Assembly: GCA_017458025.1 (NCBI GenBank) | Contig: JAFTGG010000206.1 | Coordinates: forward strand, 1-13,218 | Length of the DNA: 13,218 nucleotides | Direction of reading: 5' to 3' | From: Oscillospiraceae bacterium | GTDB lineage: Bacteria; Bacillota; Clostridia; Oscillospirales; Oscillospiraceae | In this document: positions 1 to 8,174 of the stretch, in pieces | How positions within the stretch are numbered: position 1 is the first letter of the stretch | Layout: each line of letters starts with the position of its first letter | The notes under the pieces: model-generated | What the model was told of the DNA's origin: nothing | What the model saw: only the letters and a program-made list of their open reading frames with translations | The model's database searches: none | Made by a program: the position numbers and the translations under genes

Positions 1-2
1 CG

Positions 3-1202
3 ATCCAGTCGATGTTCCTCTACGGCAGGCCCATCGACGCGCTGACCGTCGTCGGCGAGATGGAGCGCAACGGCACCTACGACGACGCGACCACGCGCGC
101 GTATCTCGCGGAGCTGATGGAGGTCACGCCGACGAGCGCCAACGTGCTCGAATACGCGGACATCGTGCTCGACAAGGCGCTGCTGCGCGCCGTGGCGTCC
201 GCCGCGGGGGAGATCACCGCGCTCGTGCAGGACGGTTCCGGCGGCGCGGCGGCGGTGCTGGAGTCGGCGGAGCAGAAGATCTACGCCGTGCGCCGCGGGC
301 GCAGCGCGCAGGATATGGAGCGCATCGGCCCCGTGCTGCAAGGCGTGCTGGACCATCTCGCCGAGCTGTCGGCGGCGGGCGGCAAGGCGCAGCCCGGCCT
401 GCCGGTCGGCTTTTCCGCCATCGACGAGAAGACCGCGGGCTTTGGCGACAGCGACCTCGTGCTGCTCGCCGCGCGCCCCGGCATGGGCAAGACGAGCCTC
501 GCGCTCAACATCGCGCTCAACGTCGCGAAGTCCAGCCGGAAGGCGGTCGCGGTGTTTTCGCTCGAAATGTCGAAGGAGCAGCTCGTGACGCGCGTGCTCT
601 CCAACGCGGCGACGGTCGAGAGCCAGCGGCTTTTGACCGGCAATCTGCGCGAGTCCGATTGGGAGCGCATCGCGAACGCGACGACCGTTTTGAGCCCGCT
701 CGATATCCGTATCGACGACAACCCGCTGCTGACCGTGGCGGACATGAACGCCAAGTGCCGCCGCATCGACAATCTGGGGCTGATCGTCATCGACTACCTG
801 CAGCTGATGACCTCGGTGGGCGGGAACAACGGCCGCGGGCCGGAGAGCCGCCAGCAGGCGGTCAGCGATATGTCGCGCATGCTCAAGATCATGGCGAAGG
901 AGCTGGGCGTGCCGGTGCTGTGCCTTTCGCAGCTATCCCGCGCGAACGAAAAGCGCGAGGACAAGCGCCCGATGCTCTCCGACCTCCGCGACTCCGGCGC
1001 CATCGAGCAGGACGCGGACATCGTCCTATTCATCTACCGCGACGACTATTACAAAGAGGATTCTGAGCAGCACAATATTGCCGAATGTATTATCGCGAAG
1101 AACCGCCACGGCTCCACCGGCAAGGTCAATCTGACCTGGTCGCCGGAGTATACGACGTTTTCGACGTACGAAGGCCGCTACGACGAGGAGGGCGAGTGGT
1201 GA
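3..1202 (+). CDS. dnaB: Replicative DNA helicase DnaB, 5'-truncated by window edge
   Basis: DnaB is the hexameric 5'-3' helicase that unwinds DNA ahead of the replication fork and recruits primase. The frame is open from the first bases of the window, so the gene starts upstream and roughly the first 50 residues are missing. Numbering from the Met codon at 12: the rest of the N-terminal primase-binding helical domain spans about 1-90, a linker follows, and the RecA-like motor begins near 130. Walker A is ARPGMGKTS (about 154-162), motif H1a is VFSLEMS (181-187), Walker B is LIVIDYLQLM (257-266), DLRDSGAIEQDAD is at 324-336, and KNRHGSTG (363-370) holds the arginine-finger region. All motifs are intact and there is no intein. 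The stop TGA at 1200-1202 overlaps the GTG start of tilS, so the two are co-transcribed and probably translationally coupled. Identity is secure. Confidence 0.97.
   Translation: MQSMFLYGRPIDALTVVGEMERNGTYDDATTRAYLAELMEVTPTSANVLEYADIVLDKALLRAVASAAGEITALVQDGSGGAAAVLESAEQKIYAVRRGRSAQDMERIGPVLQGVLDHLAELSAAGGKAQPGLPVGFSAIDEKTAGFGDSDLVLLAARPGMGKTSLALNIALNVAKSSRKAVAVFSLEMSKEQLVTRVLSNAATVESQRLLTGNLRESDWERIANATTVLSPLDIRIDDNPLLTVADMNAKCRRIDNLGLIVIDYLQLMTSVGGNNGRGPESRQQAVSDMSRMLKIMAKELGVPVLCLSQLSRANEKREDKRPMLSDLRDSGAIEQDADIVLFIYRDDYYKEDSEQHNIAECIIAKNRHGSTGKVNLTWSPEYTTFSTYEGRYDEEGEW
1186..1192 (+). promoter_or_regulatory. Ribosome-binding site of tilS inside the dnaB 3' end
   Basis: AGGAGGG lies six bases before the GTG at 1199 and only three before an adjacent in-frame GTG at 1196. 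The spacing favours 1199 as the start codon of tilS. The site is embedded in the last codons of dnaB, which implies that ribosomes finishing dnaB feed tilS. Confidence 0.7.
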
Positions 1203-2170
1203 GGCTGGACGCCGCCGAGGCGTTGGCGCGAGAGTACGATATGCTGCCGGACGGCGCGTATGTGCTTGCCGCCGTGTCCGGCGGTGTCGATTCGATCTCG
1301 CTGCTGCATTGGCTCCACGCGCGCGGCGTCCGCGTCGCCGCGGGACATTTGCACCACGGCCTGCGCGGCGCGGCGGCGGACGGCGACGAGGCGTTCGTGC
1401 GTGACTTCTGCGCGGCGCGGGATATCCCGTTCTACGTTGAACGCACCGACGTCGGCGCGCTCGCCGAACGCGAGGGCGTCTCGACCGAGGAGGCCGGCCG
1501 CAAGGCGCGCTATGACTTTCTGGAGCGCGCGGCGCGGGAGATCGGCGCGTCGCGCGTCGCCACCGCGCATCACGCGGACGACAACGCCGAGACGCTGCTG
1601 TTCCAGCTCATTCGCGGCGCAAAAAGCGGCCTTGGCGGCATCGCGCCCGTGCGGGGCGTCTATATCCGGCCGTTTTTGGATGTGACCCGCGCGCAGATCG
1701 AGGCATACGCGGAGGCGAATGGCCTCGGCCACCGGCTTGACGCGATGAACCTCGACGACGCGTTTTCGCGCAACTACCTGCGCCACGAGATCCTGCCGCG
1801 CCTTGAAACGCTCAACAGCGCGGCGGCGCGGCACATGGCGGAGACGGCGCGGCAGCTGCGCGTCGAAAGCGACTACTTGGACGCGCTGGCGCTTGAGCGC
1901 CTGACGCGGGGCGGCGCGATATTTTCTGAAATGCGCGTCACCGTGCCGGACAAAACGATTCTCGGCGCGCCGGAGGCGCTGCGCGGACGCATGGTGCGCG
2001 TTTTATTGGACGCCCTGCCGGCCGGCAAGAAGGATTTTACGGCAAAGCACTATCAAGCCATTGAAGATCTGTGCGGGAGCGCGTACGGCAGGCATCTCGA
2101 CCTGCCGCGCGGCGTGACGGCGGAGAAGCGGGGCGGCGTATTGGCGCTTGCCGTCAAAGAGAACGATTAG
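1199..2170 (+). CDS. tilS: tRNA(Ile)-lysidine synthase TilS, short form
   Basis: TilS is an ATP-dependent PP-loop enzyme that attaches lysine to C34 of the CAU-anticodon tRNA-Ile, so that it reads AUA and is charged with isoleucine. With the GTG start at 1199 the product is 323 aa. The PP-loop SGGVDS is at 27-32, HHGLRG at 52-57, HHADDNAET at 124-132 and NYLRHEILP at 192-200; all are TilS hallmarks. The remainder (about 210-323) fits the substrate-binding domain and ends near residue 320. This is much shorter than the 430-470 aa of the E. coli and B. subtilis enzymes, so the extra C-terminal domain appears absent, as in short TilS proteins such as that of Aquifex. The frame is open upstream of 1199, but those codons lie inside dnaB. 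It sits between dnaB and hpt, and tilS-hpt-ftsH is a conserved Firmicutes order. Confidence 0.95.
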   Translation: MRLDAAEALAREYDMLPDGAYVLAAVSGGVDSISLLHWLHARGVRVAAGHLHHGLRGAAADGDEAFVRDFCAARDIPFYVERTDVGALAEREGVSTEEAGRKARYDFLERAAREIGASRVATAHHADDNAETLLFQLIRGAKSGLGGIAPVRGVYIRPFLDVTRAQIEAYAEANGLGHRLDAMNLDDAFSRNYLRHEILPRLETLNSAAARHMAETARQLRVESDYLDALALERLTRGGAIFSEMRVTVPDKTILGAPEALRGRMVRVLLDALPAGKKDFTAKHYQAIEDLCGSAYGRHLDLPRGVTAEKRGGVLALAVKEND

Positions 2171-2193
2171 ATTTGAGATTTGGGGGAGAAACT

Positions 2194-2751
2194 ATGGCGA
2201 AAAGCACGATGGATCAGGATCTGCTGCGCGTCCTGTTCAGCGAGGAGCAGATCAAGCGGCGCGTACAGGAGCTCGGCGACGAGCTGTTCGAGAAATTCAA
2301 GGACAAGAACCCGCTGTTCGTCGGCGTGCTCAAGGGCTGCTTCCTGTTTATGTCCGACCTCGTCCGCGCCTGCCAGATCAAGAGCGAGGTCGAGTTCATC
2401 GCTGTGTCGTCCTACGGCAACAGCTACGAGAGCAGCGGCAACGTACAGATCACGCGCGACCTGCAGTACGATATCACGGGCCGCGATCTGATCGTGGTCG
2501 AGGATATCCTCGACTCCGGCAATACGCTCCATTTCCTTGTGAACTACTTTAAGACCAAGGGCGCGAGGAGCGTCTCCATTGTGACGCTGCTCGACAAGCC
2601 CGAACGCCGTGAGAAGCCCATCAAGGCGGATTACGTCGGCTTTACCGCGCCGAACGAGTTTGTCGTCGGCTACGGCCTGGACTTCAAGCAGCAGTACCGC
2701 AACGTGCCGTATATCGGCGTGATGAAGCCCGAAATCTACGAAAACGACTAA
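2194..2751 (+). CDS. hpt: Hypoxanthine phosphoribosyltransferase
   Basis: This cytosolic purine-salvage enzyme transfers the ribose-5-phosphate of PRPP onto hypoxanthine (and usually guanine), giving IMP or GMP. The product is 185 aa, the usual size for the family. The PRPP-binding signature VVEDILDSGNTL is at 101-112, the KGCF loop at 47-50, the flexible catalytic loop segment SSYGNSYESSG at 72-82, and the C-terminal GLDFKQQYRN at 161-170. The ATG at 2194 is chosen because GGGGGAG lies seven to twelve bases upstream and because the protein then begins like other Hpt proteins; the open frame extending further upstream runs into tilS. The gap after tilS is 23 bases, and ftsH starts 18 bases after the stop, so all are in one operon. 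Confidence 0.96.
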   Translation: MAKSTMDQDLLRVLFSEEQIKRRVQELGDELFEKFKDKNPLFVGVLKGCFLFMSDLVRACQIKSEVEFIAVSSYGNSYESSGNVQITRDLQYDITGRDLIVVEDILDSGNTLHFLVNYFKTKGARSVSIVTLLDKPERREKPIKADYVGFTAPNEFVVGYGLDFKQQYRNVPYIGVMKPEIYEND

Positions 2752-2753
2752 GC

Positions 2754-2761
2754 AAAGGAGG
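2754..2761 (+). promoter_or_regulatory. Strong ribosome-binding site for the TTG start of ftsH
   Basis: AAAGGAGG lies eight bases before TTG at 2770 and starts just after the hpt stop codon. It decides the start codon, since no ATG or GTG lies nearby in frame and the next residues form the expected N-terminal membrane anchor. Confidence 0.7.
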
Positions 2762-2769
2762 CGTCCCGC

Positions 2770-4605
2770 TTGACACAACAGGGAAGACGCCCAAACGCGA
2801 TCCTGTATCTGGCGATCCTGCTTGCCATTCTTGCGCTCATCGGCTACCTGATGCAGCCGCGCACGACGGAGCCGTCCTACGCGGAGGTCAAGGCGCTGTT
2901 TGAGCAGGAGAAGGTGAAGTCCTTCACCGTTTCCGACACGACGCTCACGCTGACGCTGCGCGAGGAGGTCGACGGGCGCACGACGCTCGTCAAGGACCTC
3001 TATGACTTCGCGCTGTTTTACGACGATATGAACGGCCTTGTCGAGGCGCAGCACGCGGCGGGGATTCTCGAGGACTACGACTACGGCGCGGACCATTCGC
3101 CGAACTATCTGCAGATGTTCCTGCCGTACGTCATCGCGATCCTCGGCATCTTCGCCATCTGGTACTTCCTGTCCATGCGCACGAACGCCGGAACGGGGAA
3201 CAACAATATGGCGAAATTCGGCTCCGCCGCCGCGCGCAGCGGCAGAGACAGCAAGCGCCCCACGACCTTCGCGGACGTGGCGGGCGCGGACGAGGAAAAA
3301 GAGGAGCTGCGGGAGATCGTCGATTTTCTGCGCGAGCCCGATAAGTTCATCGACCTCGGCGCGCGTATCCCGAAGGGCGTGCTGCTCGTCGGCCCGCCGG
3401 GCACGGGCAAGACGCTGCTCGCCCGCGCGGTCGCGGGCGAAGCGGAGGTGGAGTTCCTGTCCATCTCCGGCTCCGATTTTGTCGAGATGTACGTCGGCGT
3501 CGGCGCGTCCCGCGTCCGCGACCTGTTCGAGCAGGCGAAGAAGGCCGCGCCGGCCATCGTGTTCATCGACGAGATCGACGCGGTCGGCCGCCAGCGCGGC
3601 ACCGGCCTCGGCGGCGGGCATGACGAGCGCGAGCAGACGCTCAACCAACTGCTCGTCGAGATGGACGGCTTCGGCACGAACGAGGGAGTGGTCGTCATGG
3701 CGGCGACCAACCGCGCCGATATCCTTGATCCCGCGCTGCTGCGCCCAGGACGCTTCGACCGGCAGGTCTACGTCGGGCTGCCCGACATCAAGGGCCGCGA
3801 GGAGATTCTGAGGATCCATACGAAGAACAAGCCGCTCGCCGAGGACGTTGACTTGAAGCAGGTCGCGCGCGGCACGGCGGGCTTCAGCGGCGCGGATCTG
3901 GAGAACCTCGCCAACGAGGCGGCGCTGCTTTCGGCGCGGCGGGACAAGAAATTCGTCGGCAAGGCGGAATTTGACGAGGCGGAGATCAAGGTCATCGCCG
4001 GACCGGAGAAGAAGAGCCGCGTCGTCACGCCGCACGAGCGCAAGCTCACCGCGTATCATGAGGCGGGCCACGCCGTTGTGATGCGCGCGCTGCCGACGCA
4101 CGATCCCGTGCACCAGATCACCATCGTCCCGCGCGGACAGGCGGGCGGCATGACGATCGCGCTGCCGGAGGAGGATCGCTCGTACCAGTCTAAAAGGTAT
4201 ATGGAGGAGCAGATCGTCTCGCTGCTCGGCGGCCGCGTGGCGGAGGCGCTGATGCTCGGCGATATCTCCACCGGCGCGTCGAACGATATCCAGCGCGCGA
4301 GCCAGATCGCGCGCAAGATGGTCACGGTCTACGGCATGAGCGAGAAGCTCGGCGCCGTGTCGTTTGAAACCGGACATGACGAAATCTTTATCGGCCGCGA
4401 GCTGGCACATTCCAAGAGCTATTCCGAGGAGGTCGCGGCGCAGATCGACGCGGAGGTCAAGCGCATCATCGACGCGGCCTACGCGCGCTGCGAGCAGATT
4501 TTGCGGCGCGACCGCGCGCAGCTTGTGACGGTCGCGGAGTATTTGCTCAAAAACGAGACCATGAGCGCCGATGAGTTCAACGCGGTTTTTGTGCAAACTG
4601 ACTAA
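2770..4605 (+). CDS. ftsH: ATP-dependent zinc metalloprotease FtsH
   Basis: FtsH is a hexameric membrane-anchored AAA+ protease that extracts and degrades misfolded membrane proteins and selected cytosolic regulators. The product is 611 aa, close to the family norm. The first membrane helix is at about 9-28, a small extracytoplasmic domain at 30-113, and the second helix at about 117-136. The AAA+ module has Walker A GPPGTGKT (208-215), the pore-loop segment FVEMYVG (237-243), Walker B IVFIDEID (263-270) and the second region of homology ending RPGRFD (325-330). The protease domain has the zinc motif HEAGH (430-434) and the third ligand D506 in TGASNDIQ. All catalytic residues are present. 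Translation starts at TTG, which may moderate output. It is the last gene of the dnaB-tilS-hpt-ftsH run. Confidence 0.97.
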   Translation: MTQQGRRPNAILYLAILLAILALIGYLMQPRTTEPSYAEVKALFEQEKVKSFTVSDTTLTLTLREEVDGRTTLVKDLYDFALFYDDMNGLVEAQHAAGILEDYDYGADHSPNYLQMFLPYVIAILGIFAIWYFLSMRTNAGTGNNNMAKFGSAAARSGRDSKRPTTFADVAGADEEKEELREIVDFLREPDKFIDLGARIPKGVLLVGPPGTGKTLLARAVAGEAEVEFLSISGSDFVEMYVGVGASRVRDLFEQAKKAAPAIVFIDEIDAVGRQRGTGLGGGHDEREQTLNQLLVEMDGFGTNEGVVVMAATNRADILDPALLRPGRFDRQVYVGLPDIKGREEILRIHTKNKPLAEDVDLKQVARGTAGFSGADLENLANEAALLSARRDKKFVGKAEFDEAEIKVIAGPEKKSRVVTPHERKLTAYHEAGHAVVMRALPTHDPVHQITIVPRGQAGGMTIALPEEDRSYQSKRYMEEQIVSLLGGRVAEALMLGDISTGASNDIQRASQIARKMVTVYGMSEKLGAVSFETGHDEIFIGRELAHSKSYSEEVAAQIDAEVKRIIDAAYARCEQILRRDRAQLVTVAEYLLKNETMSADEFNAVFVQTD

Positions 4606-4609
4606 TAGC

Positions 4610-4671
4610 GCTGTCTTTCTCCCGCGGACAGCAATTTGCCCGTGACCGATATAAAAAGTCATTTGTCCGCG
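4610..4671 (+). other. Two mutually exclusive small inverted repeats after ftsH
   Basis: GCTGTC (4610-4615) can pair with GACAGC (4627-4632) around an 11-base loop. Alternatively CGCGGACA (4623-4630) can pair with TGTCCGCG (4664-4671) around a 33-base loop. The two share bases 4627-4630, so only one can form. Neither is followed by a convincing T-run. They may be part of the ftsH 3' end, but the evidence is only base-pairing. Confidence 0.3.
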
Positions 4672-4705
4672 ACACGAGGACAGACACGGACGGCAATAGG
4701 GGCCG

Positions 4706-4763
4706 AAGACGCTGGCAGAGGGTGAAAATCCGTTGATTTTGCCCCTTGCCAGCGTCTTTCGTT
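4706..4763 (+). terminator. Long hairpin, probable ftsH operon terminator
   Basis: AAGACGCTGGCA (4706-4717) pairs perfectly with TGCCAGCGTCTT (4747-4758). The pairing continues inward with one mismatch, a few G-U pairs and one bulge, up to AAAATC/GATTTT closing a four-base loop at 4731-4734. The structure thus consumes nearly all of its 53 bases. It is followed by TTCGTTT, a modest T-rich tail. It lies about 100 bases after the ftsH stop and 34 bases before the liv promoter -10, so intrinsic termination of the housekeeping operon is the simplest role. Confidence 0.6.
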
Positions 4764-4773
4764 TAGGCTAGAA

Positions 4774-4802
4774 TGAACGCAATCGTGGTCATATATTATA
4801 AT
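4774..4802 (+). promoter_or_regulatory. Candidate promoter for the liv operon
   Basis: A perfect -10 hexamer TATAAT is at 4797-4802 within an AT-only run. The best hexamer 17 bases upstream is TGAACG (4774-4779), only a weak match to TTGACA, so an activator may help. The expected transcript start is near 4809, giving a leader of about 34 bases that contains the AAGGAGG RBS at 4827-4833. No riboswitch or T-box-like structure fits in so short a leader. Confidence 0.55.
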
Positions 4803-4842
4803 TATTAATACATGGCCGCGGACCAGAAGGAGGAAAAGCATC

Positions 4843-6063
4843 ATGAAGAAGTTATTTGCACTGATTCTTGCGCTTGCGATGGTACTCGCGCTGGCCGCCT
4901 GCGGCAACAGCGGCACGAGCGGATCTTCGAGCGGCAGCTCCGCGCCCGCGGAGACGAGCAGCTCCGGCGGCGCGGCGGGCGGCACCGTCAAGATCGGCGT
5001 GTTCGAGCCGCAGACCGGCGACAACGGCGCCGGCGGCAAGCAGGAGATCCTCGGCATGCAGTATGCCAACTATGTCCAGCCCACCGTCGAGATCGGCGGC
5101 GCGACCTACAACGTCGAGCTTGAGATCGTCGACAACCGCACCACCGCCGAGAACGGCCCGTCCGCGGCGGCCGAGCTGATGAACCGCGGCGTGTCCGTCG
5201 TCCTCGGCTCCTACGGCTCCGGCGTTTCTATGGCCGGCGGCGCGGTGTTCTCCGAGGCGGGCGTGCCCGCGATCGGCGTCACCTGCACCAACCCGCAGGT
5301 CACGGATACCGACGTCTATTTCCGCATCTGCTTCACCGACCCGTTCCAGGGCACGATCCTTGCGAACTATGCGTACAAGACCCTCGGCGTGACCACGGCC
5401 TATACGCTGGCGATGCTCGGCAGCGACTACGATCAGGGCCTCGTGTACTACTTCAGCGAGGCGTTCAAGGGACTCGGCGGCACGGTCATCTCCGAGGACT
5501 TCCCCGAGGGCACGGCGAACTTCGTCTCCTATATCAACAACGCCAAGGCCGCGGGCGCGGGCGCGATCTTTGCCCCTGTTTCCACGAACTACGCGCAGCT
5601 GATTATCGAGGCGGCCTCCGCGCAGAGCTTTGACGGCGGTCTGCTCGGCTCCGACACCTGGGACAACAACATGGTCGCGGCGAGCACGGTCGGCAAGGAC
5701 GTCGACGTCGTGGTCTCCACCTTCTATCAGGAGGGCGCCGATCCCACCTTCGACGCCAACATCAAGGCGTGGATCAACTCCAACGCGGACGCCAAGACCA
5801 ACAACGGCGGCAACGACATCGTCTCCGCCGTGAGCGTCATGGGCTACGACGCGTACTTTGTCGCGCTCGAAGCGCTCAAGGCCGCCGGCTCCACCGAGCC
5901 GTCCGCCGTTCTGCAGGCGCTGCCCGGCGTCAAGTATGAGGGCGTGTCCGGCGTGATCGAGTTCCTTGACTCCGGCGACGCGGATCGCGACATCGCCTAT
6001 ATCAAGGCGGCGAACACCACGACGGGCGATTGGGACTTCGTCACGATCCAGCAGGTCGGCTGA
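4843..6063 (+). CDS. livJ: Branched-chain amino acid-family ABC transporter substrate-binding lipoprotein
   Basis: This is the receptor that captures the substrate outside the membrane and delivers it to the LivHM permease. The product is 406 aa, a usual size. A lipoprotein signal peptide has Lys-Lys, a hydrophobic core and lipobox LAAC with the lipidated Cys20; a Ser/Gly/Ala-rich flexible tether follows at 21-47, typical of Gram-positive lipoproteins. The type I periplasmic-binding fold starts at IGVFEPQTGD (51-60), and the GSYGSGVS loop at 122-129 lies where the ligand backbone is bound in LivJ relatives. The RBS AAGGAGG is nine bases before the ATG. The name reflects family and gene context: leucine/isoleucine/valine is likely, but related systems take other amino acids, amides or urea, so the exact ligand is unproven. 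A terminator-like hairpin follows it. Confidence 0.9.
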   Translation: MKKLFALILALAMVLALAACGNSGTSGSSSGSSAPAETSSSGGAAGGTVKIGVFEPQTGDNGAGGKQEILGMQYANYVQPTVEIGGATYNVELEIVDNRTTAENGPSAAAELMNRGVSVVLGSYGSGVSMAGGAVFSEAGVPAIGVTCTNPQVTDTDVYFRICFTDPFQGTILANYAYKTLGVTTAYTLAMLGSDYDQGLVYYFSEAFKGLGGTVISEDFPEGTANFVSYINNAKAAGAGAIFAPVSTNYAQLIIEAASAQSFDGGLLGSDTWDNNMVAASTVGKDVDVVVSTFYQEGADPTFDANIKAWINSNADAKTNNGGNDIVSAVSVMGYDAYFVALEALKAAGSTEPSAVLQALPGVKYEGVSGVIEFLDSGDADRDIAYIKAANTTTGDWDFVTIQQVG

Positions 6064-6095
6064 TTTCCAAGCGCGCGTCATTCGCGACAACCCAG

Positions 6096-6125
6096 CTTGG
6101 CGGGGCGAACGCCCCGCCAAGTTTT
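6096..6125 (+). terminator. Intra-operon terminator/attenuator between livJ and livH
   Basis: An 11-bp perfect stem CTTGGCGGGGC/GCCCCGCCAAG (6096-6106 with 6111-6121) closes a four-base GAAC loop and is followed by TTTT at 6122-6125. This is the form of an intrinsic terminator. Since the permease and ATPase genes follow in the same direction without an obvious promoter, it probably terminates only part of the transcripts. It may also protect the upstream livJ mRNA 3' end. Either way more binding protein than permease would be made. Confidence 0.8.
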
Positions 6126-6175
6126 GATATGGCAACCCCACACGGTATATCAATCAGAAAGGGAGGAGCTGCCTC

Positions 6176-7054
6176 ATGCAAGGATTGCTTCCCTATCTCA
6201 TCAACGGCGTCTCCGTGGGCGGTCAGTACGCGCTGATCGCCATCGGCTATACGCTGGTCTACGGTATTCTGCGCCTCATCAACTTCGCCCACGGCGACGT
6301 GTTCATGGTGGCGGGGCTTATCATGGTCTACTCCTCGGCAACGATGCCCATCTATCTGTCTATTCCGCTGGTGCTGGTGCTGACGGTGATACTCGGCTTT
6401 ACCATCGAGCGCGCGGCGTACAAGCCGCTGCGCACCGCGCCGCGCATGTCGGTCATGATCTCCGCCATCGGCGTAAGCTATCTGATCCAGAACCTCGCGT
6501 TCTACTTCACCGGCGGCCTGCCGCAGCCGGTGACGAACCCCATTCCGTGGATCTCCGACAACGTGACGCTGTTCGGCGAGTCCACCAAGCGCGTGACGCT
6601 GGTCACGCCGTTCCTGACGGTCGCGCTCGTGTTCGCGCTCGTCTACCTCATCAACAACACGAAGATCGGCATGGGTATGCGCGCCGTGTCCAAGGACTTC
6701 GAGACCGCGCAGCTCATGGGCATCCGCATCAACAGCGTTATTTCGATGACCTTCGTCATCGGCTCGTTCCTCGCGGCGGTGGGCGCGATGCTGTACTTCA
6801 CGAACTATCCCTCGGTGGCGATCACCTCCGGCGGCATGCCGGGTCTCAAGGCGTTCGTCGCGGCGGTGTTCGGCGGCATCGGTTCGATCCCCGGCGCGGT
6901 GGTCGGCGCGTTCCTGATCGGCATTTCCGAGGAGCTCATCAAGGGCCTCGGCTATTCCACGTTTTCGGACGCGTTTACGTTCGCGCTGCTGATCGTCGTG
7001 CTCTGCGTCAAGCCGACGGGCCTGTTCGGTGAGAAAGTCACCGACAAGGTGTAA
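6176..7054 (+). CDS. livH: High-affinity branched-chain amino acid ABC transporter permease LivH
   Basis: One of two inner-membrane permease subunits that form the translocation path of the importer. The product is 292 aa, as usual. It is strongly hydrophobic with about eight predicted membrane helices. The family signature INFAHGD lies at 35-41, and the cytoplasmic ATPase-coupling loop MRAVSKDFETAQLMGI at about 168-183 (EAA-like). A Gly-rich segment GGMPGLKAFVAAVFGGIGS precedes the last helices, as in LivH relatives. GGGAGGAG is seven bases before the ATG. The livJ-livH gap of 112 bases holds the hairpin at 6096-6125. The stop TAA at 7052-7054 overlaps the start of the livM RBS. Confidence 0.95.
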   Translation: MQGLLPYLINGVSVGGQYALIAIGYTLVYGILRLINFAHGDVFMVAGLIMVYSSATMPIYLSIPLVLVLTVILGFTIERAAYKPLRTAPRMSVMISAIGVSYLIQNLAFYFTGGLPQPVTNPIPWISDNVTLFGESTKRVTLVTPFLTVALVFALVYLINNTKIGMGMRAVSKDFETAQLMGIRINSVISMTFVIGSFLAAVGAMLYFTNYPSVAITSGGMPGLKAFVAAVFGGIGSIPGAVVGAFLIGISEELIKGLGYSTFSDAFTFALLIVVLCVKPTGLFGEKVTDKV

Positions 7055-7067
7055 AGGAGGCGCGAAG

Positions 7068-8174
7068 ATGAAGAAAACGAATCGGGAAACCATCATCACC
7101 GCGGCCGTCCTGCTCGTCGTGCTGATCGGCGCGTTCGCGCTCGACGCGGCGCTGCCGAGCTATCACATCGCGATCAAGGTCGTGAAGAAGGCGTGCGTCT
7201 ACTCGCTCGTGGCGGTGAGCATGAACCTTCTCAACGGCTTTACGGGGCTTTTCTCCCTCGGCCAGGCGGGCTTCATGCTCCTTGGCGCGTATTCCTACGC
7301 CGTGCTGTGTATCCCCGTCGCCAAGCGCGCGGGCGTGTACCAATACTTTGACGGCGGTCTGGTGCAGTTCTCGCTGCCGGAGATTTTCTCCGGCGTCCTC
7401 GGCGGCACGGTCGGGCCGGTCGTCGGCATGCTGTGCGCGCTGCTCGTCGGCGGGCTGATCGCCGCGCTCTGCGCGTATCTCATCGGGCTGCCGGTGCTGC
7501 GGCTCAAGAGCGACTACCTTGCCATCGCCACGCTGGGCTTCGCGGAGATTCTGCGCGCGTTTTTCCAATGGAACGCGCTCGGCCCGCTGACCAACGGCTC
7601 CAACCTCTTGAAGAACTATCCCGACCTCGGCGGCGCGGCGGCGTATGTCATTCTCGTGGGGCTGTTCATCGCGGTGATATTGCTGCTGGTGAACTCGACC
7701 TACGGCCGCGCGTTTATGGCGATCCGCGACGATGAGGTCGCGGCGGAGGCGATGGGCATCAACCTCGCGCACCACAAGCGCCTCGCGTTCATCATCAGCT
7801 CGTTCTTCGCCGGCATCGGCGGCGGCATGCTGGCGATGTATATGGGCACGGTGCAGGCGCTCTCGTTCAAGAGCGCGATGACCTACGAAATTTTGCTCAT
7901 CGTCGTCATGGGCGGCATCGGCTCCATCACCGGCTCGGTGCTCACGAGCTTCCTTTACATTGCGAGCCTTGAATGGCTGCTGCGCGGCCTCGACTCCGGC
8001 ACGTTCCTCGGCATCAGCTCGCCGATCTTCAAGAACGGCTTCCGCATGGCGATCGTCTCGGTCATCATCATGGTGGTCGTGCTGTTCTTCCGCAAGGGCA
8101 TTATGGGCGACAGGGAGCTGCCCGATCTGTTTCGCAAAAAGGCGAAAAAGGAGGAGGTGAGCGGCAATGAGTGA
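7068..8174 (+). CDS. livM: Branched-chain amino acid ABC transporter permease LivM
   Basis: Second permease subunit, pairing with LivH. The ATG at 7068 gives 368 aa. It is chosen over an in-frame ATG at 7029, which lies inside livH, because AAAGGAGG (7053-7060) is seven bases upstream and because MKK followed by a membrane helix is a natural N-terminus. The LivM signature segment NGFTGLFSLGQAGFMLLGAY lies near 55-75. The ATPase-coupling loop MAIRDDEVAAEAMGI is around 217-231. The rest is hydrophobic helices with short loops and a charged, Lys/Glu-rich C-terminal tail (about 350-368) on the cytoplasmic side. The last 8 bases overlap the start of livG, whose RBS lies in the livM tail codons. 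Confidence 0.95.
   Translation: MKKTNRETIITAAVLLVVLIGAFALDAALPSYHIAIKVVKKACVYSLVAVSMNLLNGFTGLFSLGQAGFMLLGAYSYAVLCIPVAKRAGVYQYFDGGLVQFSLPEIFSGVLGGTVGPVVGMLCALLVGGLIAALCAYLIGLPVLRLKSDYLAIATLGFAEILRAFFQWNALGPLTNGSNLLKNYPDLGGAAAYVILVGLFIAVILLLVNSTYGRAFMAIRDDEVAAEAMGINLAHHKRLAFIISSFFAGIGGGMLAMYMGTVQALSFKSAMTYEILLIVVMGGIGSITGSVLTSFLYIASLEWLLRGLDSGTFLGISSPIFKNGFRMAIVSVIIMVVVLFFRKGIMGDRELPDLFRKKAKKEEVSGNE
8152..8160 (+). promoter_or_regulatory. Near-perfect Shine-Dalgarno of livG
   Basis: AGGAGGTGA matches the 16S anti-Shine-Dalgarno over nine bases and sits six bases before the livG ATG, inside the livM coding end. Such an extended match favours strong initiation at the coupled ATPase gene. Confidence 0.7.

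Noticed and set aside
2167..4662. An 831-codon open frame on the minus strand opposite hpt and ftsH
   Set aside because: It mirrors the third-position G+C bias of the plus-strand genes, its translation is Arg/Leu/Asp/Ala-rich without domains, and the opposite strand encodes intact Hpt and FtsH.
4803..4842. Riboswitch or T-box leader controlling the liv operon
   Set aside because: The predicted leader is only about 34 bases and contains no T-box motif or aptamer-sized structure. The long hairpin lies upstream of the promoter -10.
4852..6153. A long minus-strand frame opposite livJ
   Set aside because: It is a composition shadow: no recognisable motifs, and the plus strand encodes a complete lipoprotein with signal peptide and RBS.
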